In this document: piece after piece, positions 52,520 to 64,000 of the stretch
Layout: every line of letters starts with the position of its first letter
How positions within the stretch are numbered: the stretch's first letter is position 1
Assembly (NCBI GenBank): GCA_036345935.2
Contig: JADWOT020000004.1
Location: forward strand, 20,565,155 to 20,629,154
Length of the DNA: 64,000 bases
From: Taenia hydatigena
Lineage: Eukaryota > Platyhelminthes > Cestoda > Cyclophyllidea > Taeniidae
Reading direction: 5' to 3'
Notes under the pieces: model-generated
Told to the model about the DNA's origin: nothing
Database searches by the model: none
Seen by the model: only the letters and a program-made list of their open reading frames with translations
Translations under genes and position numbers: made by a program

Positions 52520-55090
52520 CAGTTCTTTAGCCTAAATCCTAGTCAATGCTGATACAGTCCATTCACGGCAAATCTATCACTGCTTCACTTATTTTCCGCA
52601 CTCTTTATTCGCCCACCATTTCCGGCTGCCTTCGTCCACCAATTTCACCCCTGGCTCTTCTCCCACCCTCTCTAATTTCGACAATTAAAGCTTTGTAGGA
52701 TCGCCTTCATTTGGCGAATCTACACTGTGTCTATCCACTCACCCATGCCTCCCTCTCCCTTCACACCGAGTTCCATTTCATCCCATCCGTTCGGGCAAGC
52801 CGGCGTGGCTAGTGACTGCATAGTGGAAGTAGAGGAATATTGGTAGTCGGAATACGCAGTTGATATGACTCGAACTCGAAGTATTTTATCCAAAGACCTA
52901 CAGTCCAATCTCGGTTATTGAATAGGAGGCACAAATCCACTGGCTGCTATTTCAACACTGACTTCTGACTTGTAGCACTGTGCGGCACAACCTATGCTTT
53001 GGATGCATTGCCTGTGCCACATTTTGTTTACTCGGGCCGAAGGGAGACATGAAGAACACGATGCGGAGGGTCTTCTGAGATGTGCAGCGTTCTCACCTCA
53101 ACACTGACCCGACAAACCGCGAGTTTACACTTCGTCCGCTGAAGGGAAATGGACAGCTATGAGGTGGTCAATTGCTTGTTTCGCTCTTGTATTCATCCTC
53201 TACATCCTTCTGTGTATAAACATGGGAGATTTGGTTGACGGCTTACGGTTAGATTTGAAGAGCGTCATTTTAGAAGCTGATTGCTTATTTTAAGGCATCA
53301 TTATAAATAAGTGATTCAGTTGACGAATGCAAAAGAAAATAATTGTATGATCTGCAGCCATCGCGAGATCGCTGCAGAAATCGGCAATATTTGTAGGTCT
53401 TGTAGTCATGGGAGGTGGCCGTTTGATAGCAAAGCATTTTGAGCTTAGGTGACACACGGTAGGTGCACGGAGAGCAAATTTGGCATGGAAAGCTTTCCCA
53501 CTACACCTGAACCGACTTAGCGTATGGCAACACTTGCAATCCTTTCTCCTCCTAACACCACAATATTCTCTCTTCTATCCCCACACCAAGTGCCACATTC
53601 TCCCTCTCCGAGTACTTTGATGTCTCCTACATTTACCTCTTCCTCTTTGCCTTCCTCCTTCTGCTCCTTAATGTCCTCCTCCACCCCATCTGCTATTTGC
53701 GTGTTTAAGGCTAGTTTCACTGGCATCCACCACCATCGTGCCGTTTTCTCGAGTAAGTCGTGATGCGTGCGTCTCTCCATCACTACAAACTGCACGCATC
53801 GCTGTCGGCTGTGTGTTGCGGTGTTGGGATAGGTTGAGATGCTCGAGGTGCCACGGTGAAACGCGTACATACAGCAAATGATCTGCATTGGGAATGAGGA
53901 AGAGGTCATATTCACTACTTTTAGTTTCGACTTGTCATTCTGTGGATTGCCACACCTGTGGAAGACAGGTCAGGGCACCGTGTACCTAGGTAAATTAGGT
54001 GAGATTGGATGAGATCAGGACACCAAGTTCTTGATGTTTCCGTTTAAAGCAAAGAGAATGGAAAGAATTTTTGTCAGTAGAAGTATTAAAAGCCTTTTGA
54101 AGCAAAGCCAGTAGTGAATCGTGCTCCTGCAGTCTCCTTTAATCTGATTATGAGCGCCCCTTTCTTCCACCACCCAATCGTGCTGTCGATTGACACAAGA
54201 GATGGATGGAAGAGGCACTTACCGAACTGTGCTTTAATGATAAATGAAGCTAGGCACCTCGATCAATTGTCTGCTCAGGTAGCAATGCCAGAAGGAGGGT
54301 TATATTCAGCCGCTCGTGTAATTTTGACGTACACATTCGCAATACGCCTTCCACCGAAGCGTAATTGGTGCTGCACTAGTCAAGCCCATTCATTGTTGCT
54401 TGCTACAAAATCCAGTAGGTCAGGCATCGCACACAGGTAGAGCGGGAGAAAAGGAGCAAAGCTTTGAGAGGCAAGTAAATCAGGAAATTTGTAGTTGCAT
54501 GTTGCGATTTGGTGACTGCAACCTCCATATGACACTGATCCCAAAACCGACACAAACCACTGATGGAGTGCTAAACAACGAATTCGCAGCTTCTCACTGC
54601 GCACCGTTGCAATGCCTGCTTGTTTGAGATGGCGAGTGGCCAGATCGTACCAACGTAGGGACTAAGTGGGTGTCACTCATCTCGGTGCGCAGCTATCTTC
54701 CCTCATACGTCAGTGTCAATGACAGCTATCGCACAAAAAGCCCAACGCTCCGTGTCATTGAAGGGAGAGACGTGAGGCCATATTAGTGGTGGCCAAATCG
54801 AGTGCCGGATCCTCTATCCATGGCAATAGGATCTATTTCCATCGATGATGCTTACATTGGAACAATTTCGTAGGTTTTCCGTTCTGCCGCCAACAACCCT
54901 CTCTCAGCTCAAAAGGCATCTTACACTTCGTGTTACAGAAAAGTGTTATAGAGATAAAAATTCTCCTTTTTAACAGCAAATACCATTGATCATCCACGAG
55001 GTTAGAGTAGTCTGGCACCTCGTCGCTTTGCAGTCACATTCAAACCACCCTGTGCCTTGTCCTTTCCCCTACTAAATGGCAGACGATTAT
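52520..55090. repeat. diverged older copy of the actin-block 5' flank and beyond
   Basis: Segments at 52765-52850 and 53700-53760 align with 16585-16680 and 16885-16960 (and with 59750-59850). Segments at 54560-54660 and 55020-55095 align with 60975-61075 and 61600-61680. The order is kept, so 52-55.1 kb is an older, decayed relative of the 57.7-61.7 kb unit. An open frame at 53517-53915 (132 codons, minus) is Glu/Lys/Gly-rich and not convincing as a gene. Confidence 0.5.
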
Positions 55091-55686
55091 GAGGTAATTG
55101 CGAATGCTGAAACGTTATGAATCTCCTTACTAATGTGAGGTCTGCATTTTTACACACGGTGACACGCTCCACTCGTCAGATCGACAGATCAATGCACTAC
55201 GTGGCGAATGGAGTGCGCCGTGTGACAGCGCAACCGCATACCATTTCTAAAATAGTCCTGACGTATGCGATGTCACCATCATAGAAACACACCACTGGTG
55301 CCTCGCACGCAATCACTATTCCGTCTGTGAGTTGCTCACACACTCAAATGACATTTATTTGTCGACAATCCAACTGGAGAATCGCTGTGATCTTGTCAAC
55401 CGGCCTGCTTTCTTCATATCTCTCTACCTCCGTTCTGTGGATGCATGCATTCTTCCTCAACACAAAGCATCTCCATCCACAATGCGCAGTCAATGAGGGA
55501 ATGTCACTTTTCCTCTTTGGTGACACTCATGCTGTCACTCCGACCTCGCTATATCTAAGTAGAGTGCATCGGACTGTTTCAAAAGTTTAGACAAAAGTTG
55601 AGGATGGGAAATGGCACTGTTCCTTGAGCCGAGATAAAGCTTAGGGGTAGATGGGTTAGTGAAACAGATGTTGCTGAATAAAAGCT

Positions 55687-55705
55687 GTGTGTGTGTGTGT
55701 GTGTA
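55687..55705. repeat. (GT)n microsatellite
   Basis: About nine GT units. Confidence 0.9.
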
Positions 55706-56399
55706 GCACTACGGCACAGGTACAACTGTCAAGATGAAAGCGTCTGCCCAGTAGATGACAGTGCCTACACAAACACCAGCAAAATACCTGATTTCCCCCT
55801 TTTCTTCTTTTCCCTACTCCCTTCATCACGGCCATTGACAACGAGTCGACTTTGAAGTCGATGTGATGCACACGGCTTTTTCACGTGGCGAATGCTACTT
55901 ACTTCGTTGGAAGTAGTAGTAGTTTTGCCGGTGAATTTAGTATTCTCACCATGCTGCAATGCTAAATTACAAACGAATCGTCACGCCTAATTTACTCCCC
56001 AACGCTTTCTTTGGCAGCATTAAAAAGCCTCATTTCCATTATCTAACATCGCACTCGGGTACGACAAATCAGTAACAGAGTCAATTAATAAGCGGTGTCG
56101 TGTATGATTTGGGCGGCACTTTTGAAGGGATTCGATGTGCGTACTTCTATGCGCTCTTGCTTACGACTGCAGATCTCATTACCTATGGATGGATAACCTA
56201 TTTGGCCACAAGAGACTGGTGCTCTATCTCCACCCAAGAAAAGAGTGATTAGGCAGTTTCTTCGTCTTTCAGACAACATATTTCACGTCTACTTCATGGC
56301 ATCACTTGATACCTATTACACCATTATTTTCATTTCTAAGCTGCGCCACCACAACCACGTCGTAAAACGCAATTAACGTGGCCACCATCCCTCCGGAAT

Positions 56400-56730
56400 T
56401 GTTGAAAGTCAGTGTCAGATGCACAATCAAACGCACACCATGTGTTAGAGATTTTGGCTTCAAAGATCTTATTATCTATCCGGATGCCGTGTGTTCGCAC
56501 CACTTCAAGGCTCAAGATTTCCATTCAGTTGTGAGAATTGAGATCATTCGCCTTTAGCTTCACCGGAGCTCTATTCAAGTCTTGGCTTAGTGATAGCTCA
56601 ATTCCTGCTACAGCTGAGTCAGCCCCTTGGTGAAGACGGGCAAACATCAACGGGTTCGTGAAATTTCCTCCTCCCCCATTGATAAGGCCGCTTCAAGGAG
56701 TAAAGTTCTTAGCAATGTCTGCTTCATTTG
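56400..56730 (-). pseudogene. decayed fourth copy (D) of the gene A/B family, exon 4
   Basis: The minus strand near 56650-56530 reads GADSAVAGIELSLSQDLNRA and PVKLKANDLN. These align with GVDTAVAEIEASISKAFNRA and LVKVEASILN of gene A exon 4. Upstream at about 56660-56710, LRTLLLEAALSMGEEEI aligns with LRTVRAALLNRREQ. Downstream, LSLEVVRTHG aligns with LSLDVERLHD. In-frame stops separate the pieces and no other exon is seen, so it is a pseudogene fragment. Confidence 0.65.
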
Positions 56731-56757
56731 CTTCAGTAAAGAGTGGGCTTTACAATC

Positions 56758-56805
56758 AATGTGAGGTATCATTAATCCTCTTCAGGGTTAATGATACCTC
56801 ACATT
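56758..56805. repeat. perfect 18-bp inverted repeat with 12-nt loop
   Basis: AATGTGAGGTATCATTAA (56758-56775) is repeated exactly in inverse as TTAATGATACCTCACATT (56788-56805). It could form a hairpin or cruciform. It lies 78 bp left of the breakpoint of the duplicated actin block. Confidence 0.85.
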
Positions 56806-57259
56806 AGTTCTCCCTAGACAATTCCCTTTGATCGCTCCGTCGAGTTAACCACTTGCTCCTATATTGGCGCAGAACACGAACGACGTTTTGGTGGAAAATG
56901 TGCAACGAGGTCTTAAAGCTGTAAGGTGTGATTTGCGTCGTCCTCTTACATTCATATTCGGGTGTTAAGATAAACAAAACTAACTGTCAACCTGTGGAGC
57001 ACCGTTGTATGTTGAAGTCTTCCACAAAGAGGCGCTAGACACCTCTAGTCCACAAGACGTCCACGCTGATCTGCCACCATGTCACTCTTCCCACACGCCT
57101 TCGTGGCAGCACAAGTATACCCGAACTAATCACCACCTTCGAACCCAACACGGCAGCTACACGAGTCACTGCCCACGACCACTGCAATGACTCCCTCATC
57201 TGTTTCGGATTTGGCGGTACCGCCTCCTTCTACTATCATCTTCGCTTATTCTTGATTTG

Positions 57260-57260
<1 letters not shown>

Positions 57261-57291
<31 letters not shown>
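57261..57291. repeat. (CA)n microsatellite in block C
   Basis: About 15 CA units, the partner of 13955-13987. Confidence 0.95.
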
Positions 57292-57292
<1 letters not shown>

Positions 57293-57754
57293 CATCCACC
57301 TATCCTGGTGTGAGTGCTTCCACGTCTCCGTGTGTGTGTGCGTGTCAGAACATGCAGACGTGTTCACGCGTCAAGTCACTGGTGGCAAAGCCAAGGAATT
57401 AACCGTTTCACTGGCTCTGATTGCTACTACTCTGCCTATTTCACCACCCATTTTACACATGAAATATTCGAACCACTCACAAATGCAACACCTTTCATCT
57501 CAATGTTTCTTTCATTCAAAGGAAAGTCGCGAAGAATTTTTTTGGTCCACCTACACTGTTTGCCTTAGGTAATGTCACTACTGGTACAGGCCCGTGGTAA
57601 AGGGAGGAGAAGTCAAACGTGACTAGTTCGAATGCGTAAAGTTAGAAACCCTTTATAAGTTTGGACAAAATGAATAAAAAGAGAAGATAGTGGCAAATGC
57701 TACTGAGTGCACAAATGGGAGTAGAAAGGGACTAGAAGACACGGGGAGGCAAGG

Positions 57755-58873
57755 CTAGATTAGGGAGCATTTGCGGTGAACGATGGTAGGTCCAGACTCA
57801 TCGTACTCCTGTTTCGTGATCCACATTTGCCGGAAGATGGACAATGAGGTTAAAATGGAGCCACCGATCCAAGTGGAGAATTCACGTTTCGGTGGAGCAA
57901 TGATCTTTACCTTCATCGTTGCTGGCGCGAGAGAGGTGAGGTCCTTCGAAAAACGTTGGACGAAACCCGGATACATGGTGGAGCCACCAGATAGAAGGAT
58001 GTTTGAGTAGAGGTCCTTCCTGATGTCCACATCGCACTTCATGACGGAGTTGAAAGTGTTTTCGTGAATACCGTTGTAATGCATACTCATGTAGGTTGGC
58101 TGGAAAAGTGCTTCGGGACAACAGAAACGTTCATTGCCGATTATGAGTACTTGACCGTCGGGCAGTTCGTACGCCTTCTCTAGGCAGGAGCTAGTAATGG
58201 CAGTAGCCGATTCCTCCTCGAAGTCGAGTGCAACGTAGCAGAGCTTCTCCTTGATGTCTCGCACGATTTCACGCTCCGCATTGGTGGTGAAGGCATAGCC
58301 ACGTGCATTGAGTAGTTGCATGAGCCAGTCGGTGAGATCGCGACCAGACAAATCAACACTCTGAATGGCTTGATGGATGGGATAGCTCTCGTGGATGGCT
58401 ACACATGCATTCACTCCATCACCCAATACGAGCACGACGCCCGTAGTACGACCGGAGGCAAGGAGTGCTAGCAACGCCTGATTGGCCACGTGCATGGCGG
58501 GTACGTTGAAGGTCTCAAACATGGTCTGTGTCATCTTCTCACGATTGGCTTTGGGGTTAAGTGGAGCCTCAGTGAGGAGGACAGGATGCTCCTTGGGCGA
58601 CACACGCAACTCGTTGTAGAAGGTGTGATGCCAGATCTTCTCCATGTCATCCCAATTGGTCACGATGCCGTGATTCATGGGATGCTTCAGACTCAGGATG
58701 GCTCTCATGGATTGGGCCTGGTCGCCTACGTAGCTGCTGACCACATTGCTCTGCACACAGGGATGGCCGACAAGGGATGGGAAGACAGCACGCGGGTAGT
58801 CATCGCCAGCGAAGCCAGCCCTGCACATACCCGAACCAGTGTCCACAACAAGCGGAATCATTTCAGCAGCCAC
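57755..58873 (-). CDS. divergent actin paralogue C (intronless, start codon mutated)
   Basis: It is nearly identical to actin A over 372 codons, with about a dozen amino-acid differences, all but one in the C-terminal third. The codon aligned with A's initiator is GTG (58871-58873), so translation should begin at the Met four codons downstream (58861, [11 protein letters not shown]) if at all, giving 368 residues. The phosphate loop reads FAGDD as in normal actin, unlike FADDD in A. The Asp154 to Val, Ser155 to Leu, His161 to Ala and Arg-to-Cys (NERFCCPE) changes are shared with A, as is the short D-loop. No stop or frameshift is present. It is either a functional divergent actin or a very recent pseudogene. 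Confidence 0.8.
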   Translation of the reverse strand: MAAEMIPLVVDTGSGMCRAGFAGDDYPRAVFPSLVGHPCVQSNVVSSYVGDQAQSMRAILSLKHPMNHGIVTNWDDMEKIWHHTFYNELRVSPKEHPVLLTEAPLNPKANREKMTQTMFETFNVPAMHVANQALLALLASGRTTGVVLVLGDGVNACVAIHESYPIHQAIQSVDLSGRDLTDWLMQLLNARGYAFTTNAEREIVRDIKEKLCYVALDFEEESATAITSSCLEKAYELPDGQVLIIGNERFCCPEALFQPTYMSMHYNGIHENTFNSVMKCDVDIRKDLYSNILLSGGSTMYPGFVQRFSKDLTSLAPATMKVKIIAPPKREFSTWIGGSILTSLSIFRQMWITKQEYDESGPTIVHRKCSLI

Positions 58874-59647
58874 TTTCCCTCCCTATGACACAAATAAGGT
58901 AGAGTTTCAAATGGTTTCTTGGGCTTTTATGCCGTCACTGCACTCAAGTAGCCTATAAGATGGGTGTTGTCATCGCTTGGCACTACTTCAACCACACTGC
59001 GTCGGTGGAGACTCTCATTTCTCGATTTCCATCACGCACATTTGTGAAAACTTCAAACACTCCTTATGCTTTAGATGATGGGAGTTTGTCAGGACTTTGT
59101 TTGAGTTGATTGCTTGAGACAGATTGGGTTGTTTGAGTCCGGCAAGGTGTTTCGAGGCCTGCTATTCCATGAGCTCCCTTGATCCACACTATGGAATAAC
59201 TGAGGTACTGGGGCAATTGAGAATGCAATAGGCCTAGATGGTGAATGTTTTTTTGGCTGTCTAGGCTTTGTGTAGTCATGTTCAATAAATTATCCTTCCT
59301 GTGTGTTTTGGATGCTAACTGGAGCATTAGGCACCATTGTTCAGTCAAGCAGTTCACGGTGGTTAGATAACCAAACTACCACTTGTCAAATGTTTGCGAA
59401 ATGTAGACTGGTCGTGCTCTCATTTTGGAAGATAATTTTGGCTCGTTGGTGAAGACTTGACGAAATCCTGCAGCGAGGGCGAGTTTTACAAAGGTCAGCA
59501 CTAGTTTTACCTGCGCTCCTCATTGTGCGTTAACACTTCTTTGTGCTACATTTTATTACCAGCTAGGAAAATCCCTTAATCGTGATTCCATCACTTCTTT
59601 GTTCACTTACCTCACTTACTCCTAATCCAAGCACACACACGGCCCTC

Positions 59648-59678
59648 TCCATTCATCCATCCATCCATCCATCCATCC
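59648..59678. repeat. short (CCAT)n array in block C
   Basis: About 31 bp, compared with about 148 bp in block A. Confidence 0.9.
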
Positions 59679-60217
59679 GAACATTTATTCCACTTCAGGC
59701 CTATCTCTGCTTTCCTCTAGTTACAGCACTCAGGCATTCCACCTATCGAATGCATCCTTTCTCTCCACACCGACTTCATTCGCATCCCATCCATTTGGGT
59801 TTGCTGGCTGGGTTAATGACTGCATCGTGGAAGCAGAGGAAGACAGGTAGACTGAAACCGAACTTGGCATGATCCGCACTCAGTAGACCCACCACGTGGC
59901 AACACTTGCAGTCCTCTCTCTCCATAACACTGAGGACATTCTTTTTTCATTCCCTCATTGTGCTTAGTGCTTGCCTCTACAGAAGTTCCGATGCTCATTG
60001 CATTTACATCTTCTTCTTCTACTTCTGATTCGCCCTTCTGCTCCTGCTTCCGTCACATCCTTTTTAAGTGGGTTTGAGGTAAGTTGCACTGGCACCCACT
60101 GCCCTCGTGCCACCTCCATAAGCAAGTCTGCTTATCAGAGCAAGCCCTGCCTACTTCCATCGACTGTGCATTGAGGTGTAAGGGGTGTTTGGGATGCCTG
60201 AGTTGCCTCCATGACGC

Positions 60218-60238
60218 GCACGCACGCACGCACGCATA
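60218..60238. repeat. (CGCA)n short array in block C
   Basis: Partner of 17033-17053. Confidence 0.8.
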
Positions 60239-60436
60239 TGATGTGCTGAAATGGCATTGAGAGAAAAGGTCGTGTGCATTTACATGACTAATTCGTTAGT
60301 CTTAGCTCAGTTTTACCAGTATGTCAATAGTTACACCAGTGAAGGTTGAAGCACAGCACAACGGATCCAAGCAGATCTAATGAGATGGAGTGGGATCAGG
60401 ACGGAGCAGAGTGGGGCCGATGATGCCACTGTGGCT

Positions 60437-61677
60437 AACAGCAATCCCTCGATGCTGCCGTTTGGATGGGAGGGTGCCGAAAGACCATTCGACCGATACT
60501 GGCGAGGAGGTGGAATCCAACCATCATGGCACTAGCGAATGCCTCTAGCAGTGGAGTGTCAAGTGGATGTGCTCTTCAATTCGCTGTCTGTTTGATTTCA
60601 AGCTCCCACACACTACACCACACTATCGTTTTGATATGCAATGAAAAGGTGTCTCTCGACTACTTGTCTGCTTAATAGGTGACGCCAGACAGAGAGTTAG
60701 TTGCATTTAGTAGTTTGTGATATTTAGAAGTGAATACCCACTTGACGTTCCTCATCGAAATGTGCTTAGTGACGCACTCGTCGCATCCATTCATTGTGGC
60801 TTGTGGCACCACCCAGTGGGCGACACATTACACATCAATAAAGTAAGAAGTAGATGAAGCAGCAATCCGCTCGAAAAATGACCAAGAAGTAAAGTAATTA
60901 CACGCAGAATTTTGCTATTTGAACTGTGAAAAGCTTCATATTGACTGCGATCTCTGCTTCAAACTGATCTCAGCATCGACACTTACTACTGATGCACAGC
61001 ACAGCACCAACATGCCAGTTTCTTCAGTCGCAGCATTGTACTGCATGCTAGTGTGAGGTGGTTGGTGGTCAGATAGTGCCAACGTCGTGGGAAGGAACCT
61101 GCTGCCAATGTCAGTGCCACTGGCAGCGGTGCAAAAGACCTTCGAGTGAGCTGGCCATTAACCACTTCCTATCTGTCTACCACTTGCTCAAGAGGTCCCT
61201 ACTCACTTCACCAACACCACTACTACTTCCACCATCCACTTTTTGTTCTTTCTACCACCCAACATGTCTCCGAACCGTTCAATAAGCCGACATGCAAATA
61301 CCCATACACAGCGCCATGCGATTACATGTCCGTGTGTTGTGCTTTGCCGACAACAATCCATTCACCAACTCCTCCTCCCTTCAAATGCTTTCAAGATGCG
61401 ATTAGGCCAACTCGCAGAAAGTGTGGGTGGATTACGATGCGCTTTGTGACTGCCGATAGAAACAGGAGGCTGAATATGACGTGGTGGGGTGAGTTCTTGC
61501 AGTCTCTGTCCACTACAGAGGGATCAATTACCACCGACTTGGGAAGAAGCAGAGATCCCACTCACCCACGAGGTCGAACCACTCGGACACATCCTCGTTT
61601 TGCAGTTGCATTTAAACAAGCCTGTGTCTCGCTCTTGCCCTTGCTACGAAGCATACCATTGTGATGTGATTGTGAAT
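60437..61677. other. sequence between actin block C and the inverted-repeat arm; no recognised gene
   Basis: It shares diverged segments with 54.5-55.1 kb. The longest open frame (61146-61664, plus, 172 codons) is rich in Thr, Pro and Ser and crosses the homologous region without any sign of protein-level conservation, so I do not call it a gene. Confidence 0.45.
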
Positions 61678-63287
61678 GGCTACCTGACCATTACGCATAA
61701 AATCGCGATCTGTAGAGTGAAACGGGTGCATTCATTGCACTGCAGACTAGTTAGGTGGTCAACAGCATCACCTGGAACGCAAACTGGCAGCGTGTAGGAG
61801 AAGCGGTGGAATGCGTTTGATGACGTGCAACCTGATTCTTAGCAAATCGAAAGTTAGAGCTCCTCCTGCCAAAGACTTTCAATGGTTAATAGTCGAGGAT
61901 GCACTCGATGCCAAGCCCTATGATTTGCCTACCTCTACTGTAGTGTAGTCAATACTCTTGATGATCTCCCACTCATTCCATCGCATCATTTTGGCTACTC
62001 AGCAGATCCAGCCAGTGAGGCAAACTCGGGAAGCGCAGGCTGAGACGGTAGTGGTAGGCGGTAGAGACGCATTGGTGTAGATATACCCGAGGAGTCCTGC
62101 TGTGGTGGATCCCATCCTCGCGTCTCGAGGGCCGCGCTAACGCGGCTTGCAACGCTTAAAGGGGTTCGCTCCCTGCTGCTCTTCGTATAGTCAACGTCGT
62201 TCACGTCTCCAACCCGCATCGCAATATTGCCGCTTGGATTGATAGGATTCGTGCATTCATTTTACCAGTTCATTTTCACTCTCTACAAAACAGATTTATG
62301 TGAAATCAACTAACGGCTTCTTCTCGATCCTAGATGTCGTCCTTATGGTAGAAATTTGCAAAACAAAACATTGAGATGGATGCTTGGCACAGTACATAAT
62401 GCCTTTAAATCCTTCATACGAGTGATACCAGTTGTCAGTTGTTGAGGTCACAGGTTCCGCTCTCGGACAAGGGGTCACTTTAGCACTGAGGTCTTGGTAG
62501 CTGCGACCGCATCGGTACGGACACCGGGAGCTCGAATGTGTTGCACTCCGTCAGTTTGGACGCCTTCATGCAGTACTTCCACGACCTGTTCTTCTAAAAG
62601 ATTGCCATCTCTTTGGGTACCGAAGGCATGAATCTCGTTGATATCTCAGGCAATTCTCGATGTAAATTCAGACTTTCAGAATGCGTTGACCACTCTGTCA
62701 CTGAAGTGTGGAATTCGGAAGCCAAGTGATATGATTACATTCCAATACTTTTGGCATTATGCAACCTTCTTCTCCTTGGAAGTGTCGTCTTGCGTAAAGG
62801 TGTTAGCGTGACTGTTTTATCAATGCAGTATGATTCACAGCCTGGTTGATTGAGTGATTTAATGGGAATTCAAGAGCTGTTCAACTTATCAAAATCTAGC
62901 CATGCTGGGTGGTTTCCAACATTCACCTTCCCTTATGTTAGTAATCTTTATTTGTCGTTCTGAGTTACCCCGCTTGTACCACTGATTTGTGCAGACATTT
63001 TGTAGACAATTCGATGGCCATCTTACCTCCTTTCGCAGGACGAAAATGATGCATTGAGTGGCATTCGGACTGGCAACAAATTTCACTGTTGCCTCAAGGA
63101 CTAGCGCCTAGCCAATTTGCAGTGTCCACTTCTGATAAAAAGGATGCGAGCAAACAATACAATCTTGAGCCTGCTTTTAGACTGACGTTTGGAAAATAGA
63201 TCCAAGTATGGAAGCTCAGGAGGCCTATGGTATTGCAAGCGACCAGTGTGCTGTTATGTGCACATTTGACACGGCTTCGGTCTGAAG

Positions 63288-63482
63288 GTGCTACCTGCGT
63301 TGGGCATCCTGGATGCGATCAAAAACAAGTTTGGTGTATTTAATTGGCAATTGAATTTAGAGGTCGCTGATTCCCTAACGAAGGCTGGTGACTTCCGAAT
63401 GTTACAACTTGCTGACTCACTGATGGCGCACCCTTCGCTTGATTCGATCACGTCGGTAGCAGAGACGTGTGTTGGTGTCTAG
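63288..63482 (+). other. conserved open frame upstream of gene A' (partner of 22850-23050)
   Basis: It encodes the same residues as the left-arm frame (LPALGILDAIKNKFGVFNWQ onward). Three bases upstream, the left copy's TGTGAAG reads TCTGAAG. Function unknown. Confidence 0.25.
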
Positions 63483-63896
63483 TTGAAGGGTATAGTTCAT
63501 TCCTGACCATCAAATCCTTAATCTTATAACAACTGACTGATAGGATGTTTCAGTTCTAAACATAGCACCCCAATGCCGTAAACACATGGAACTCAATCAT
63601 TGACCATTTTTACAGAATCGTATAAAGAGAAGCAGATAAGCTTAGTTATTACGACGACAGACGCATGGAACGATAACCGTTGGCAGGCGATTTCGTAATT
63701 CGGCATTTGAGAGGCGTCATGTGTCGCGTTGTTCTCATGCACAGCTCCTGCCTGAACGTGAATAACACTCTAAAGTGATTGGTGGGACCTCAAAAGGAAG
63801 TAACCAATGGAAACGCCAGAAGCAGTTGATGAGGCGGTTGCATCTGTGATGTGATACCCACATTGTCGATAGATTGGAAGAAGTTGAGCCAAAGCG

Positions 63897-64000
63897 ATGG
63901 ATACTAGTCTGAGACATCGCGGTTCGGAATCTCTGGTTGAGTCGTAAGTTTAGCACAGAAAATATTATTTTATTGTGGTACTGACAGGATGAAGGACCAA
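63897..64000 (+). CDS. gene A', 5' part (third family copy, runs off the window)
   Basis: Exon 1 is 63897-63943 (MDTSLRHRGSESLVE). Intron 1 is 63944-63987, 44 nt with a GTAAGT donor and GACAG acceptor. Exon 2 begins at 63988 and reads MKDQ before the window ends. All visible coding bases match gene A. The CCAAT pair precedes it. It should continue on the plus strand beyond the window as an inverted copy of gene A. Confidence 0.75.

Larger units (their letters stand above)
56884..60436. repeat. segmental duplication, right copy (actin block C)
   Basis: Near-identical, same-orientation partner of 13579-17252, with the same internal order (CA repeat, actin, promoter, CCAT array, CGCA array). 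The break on the right follows CCACTGTGGCT. Scattered substitutions and the shortened CCAT array are the main differences. Confidence 0.9.
61678..64000. repeat. inverted segmental duplication, right arm (2323 bp, cut by window end)
   Basis: Reverse complement of 22330-24654. The junction on the left is at GGCTACCTGACC. It carries the same upstream open frames, CCAAT pair, exon 1 and 44-nt intron as gene A. Confidence 0.9.

Noticed and set aside
61146..61664. 172-codon plus-strand frame
   Set aside because: Low-complexity Thr/Pro/Ser-rich. It crosses the duplication-related region with no conserved counterpart frame at 54.6-55.1 kb.

Overview
The window is eukaryotic DNA. Genes have GT-AG introns, one of them only 44 nt, and are spread through about 43% GC (estimated by eye) non-coding sequence with microsatellites. 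Five copies of a short TG...CA element, two with perfect 5-bp target-site duplications, look like solo LTRs of the miniature LTR retrotransposons (TRIMs) known from taeniid tapeworms. Intronless actin paralogues, a compact multi-exon Src-type kinase and very short introns also fit a flatworm. My best guess is a taeniid cestode (Taenia/Echinococcus group); this is an inference and could not be checked.

Layout. 1-5.5 kb: no gene recognised. 5.5-7.5 kb: a degenerate ~50-bp tandem repeat interrupted by a solo LTR. 7.7-8.8 kb: a divergent actin (minus strand). 13.58-17.25 kb: a block with a second divergent actin, duplicated in the same orientation at 56.88-60.44 kb; a truncated, mostly actin-less older copy lies at 52-55 kb. 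18.7-19.3 and 29.8-30.3 kb: paralogous remnants that look like trypsin-like serine proteases. 20.4-22.4 and 31.3-33.3 kb: two paralogous six-exon minus-strand genes (A and B) for a helical protein I do not recognise. A third copy (A') starts at 63.9 kb on the plus strand and runs off the window, and a decayed fourth (D) lies at 56.3-56.7 kb. The first 2.3 kb of gene A (promoter, exon 1 and upstream sequence) is one arm of a near-identical inverted repeat whose other arm ends the window. 35-44 kb: four more solo-LTR-like copies and scattered unassigned open frames. 45.2-48.7 kb: a six-exon SH3-SH2-kinase gene of the Src type, the best-supported conventional gene here.

Reading of the region. 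The window is a duplication-rich cluster rather than a pathway. Three units (actin block, helical-protein gene with its promoter, protease-like block) have been copied in direct and inverted orientation, with gene conversion, truncation and decay. The actin copies share a 5-residue shortening of the D-loop and carry changes at nucleotide-binding residues, so they form a divergent clade that probably does not behave like cytoplasmic actin. The Src-type kinase is single copy, with all kinase motifs intact and an unusual activation segment.
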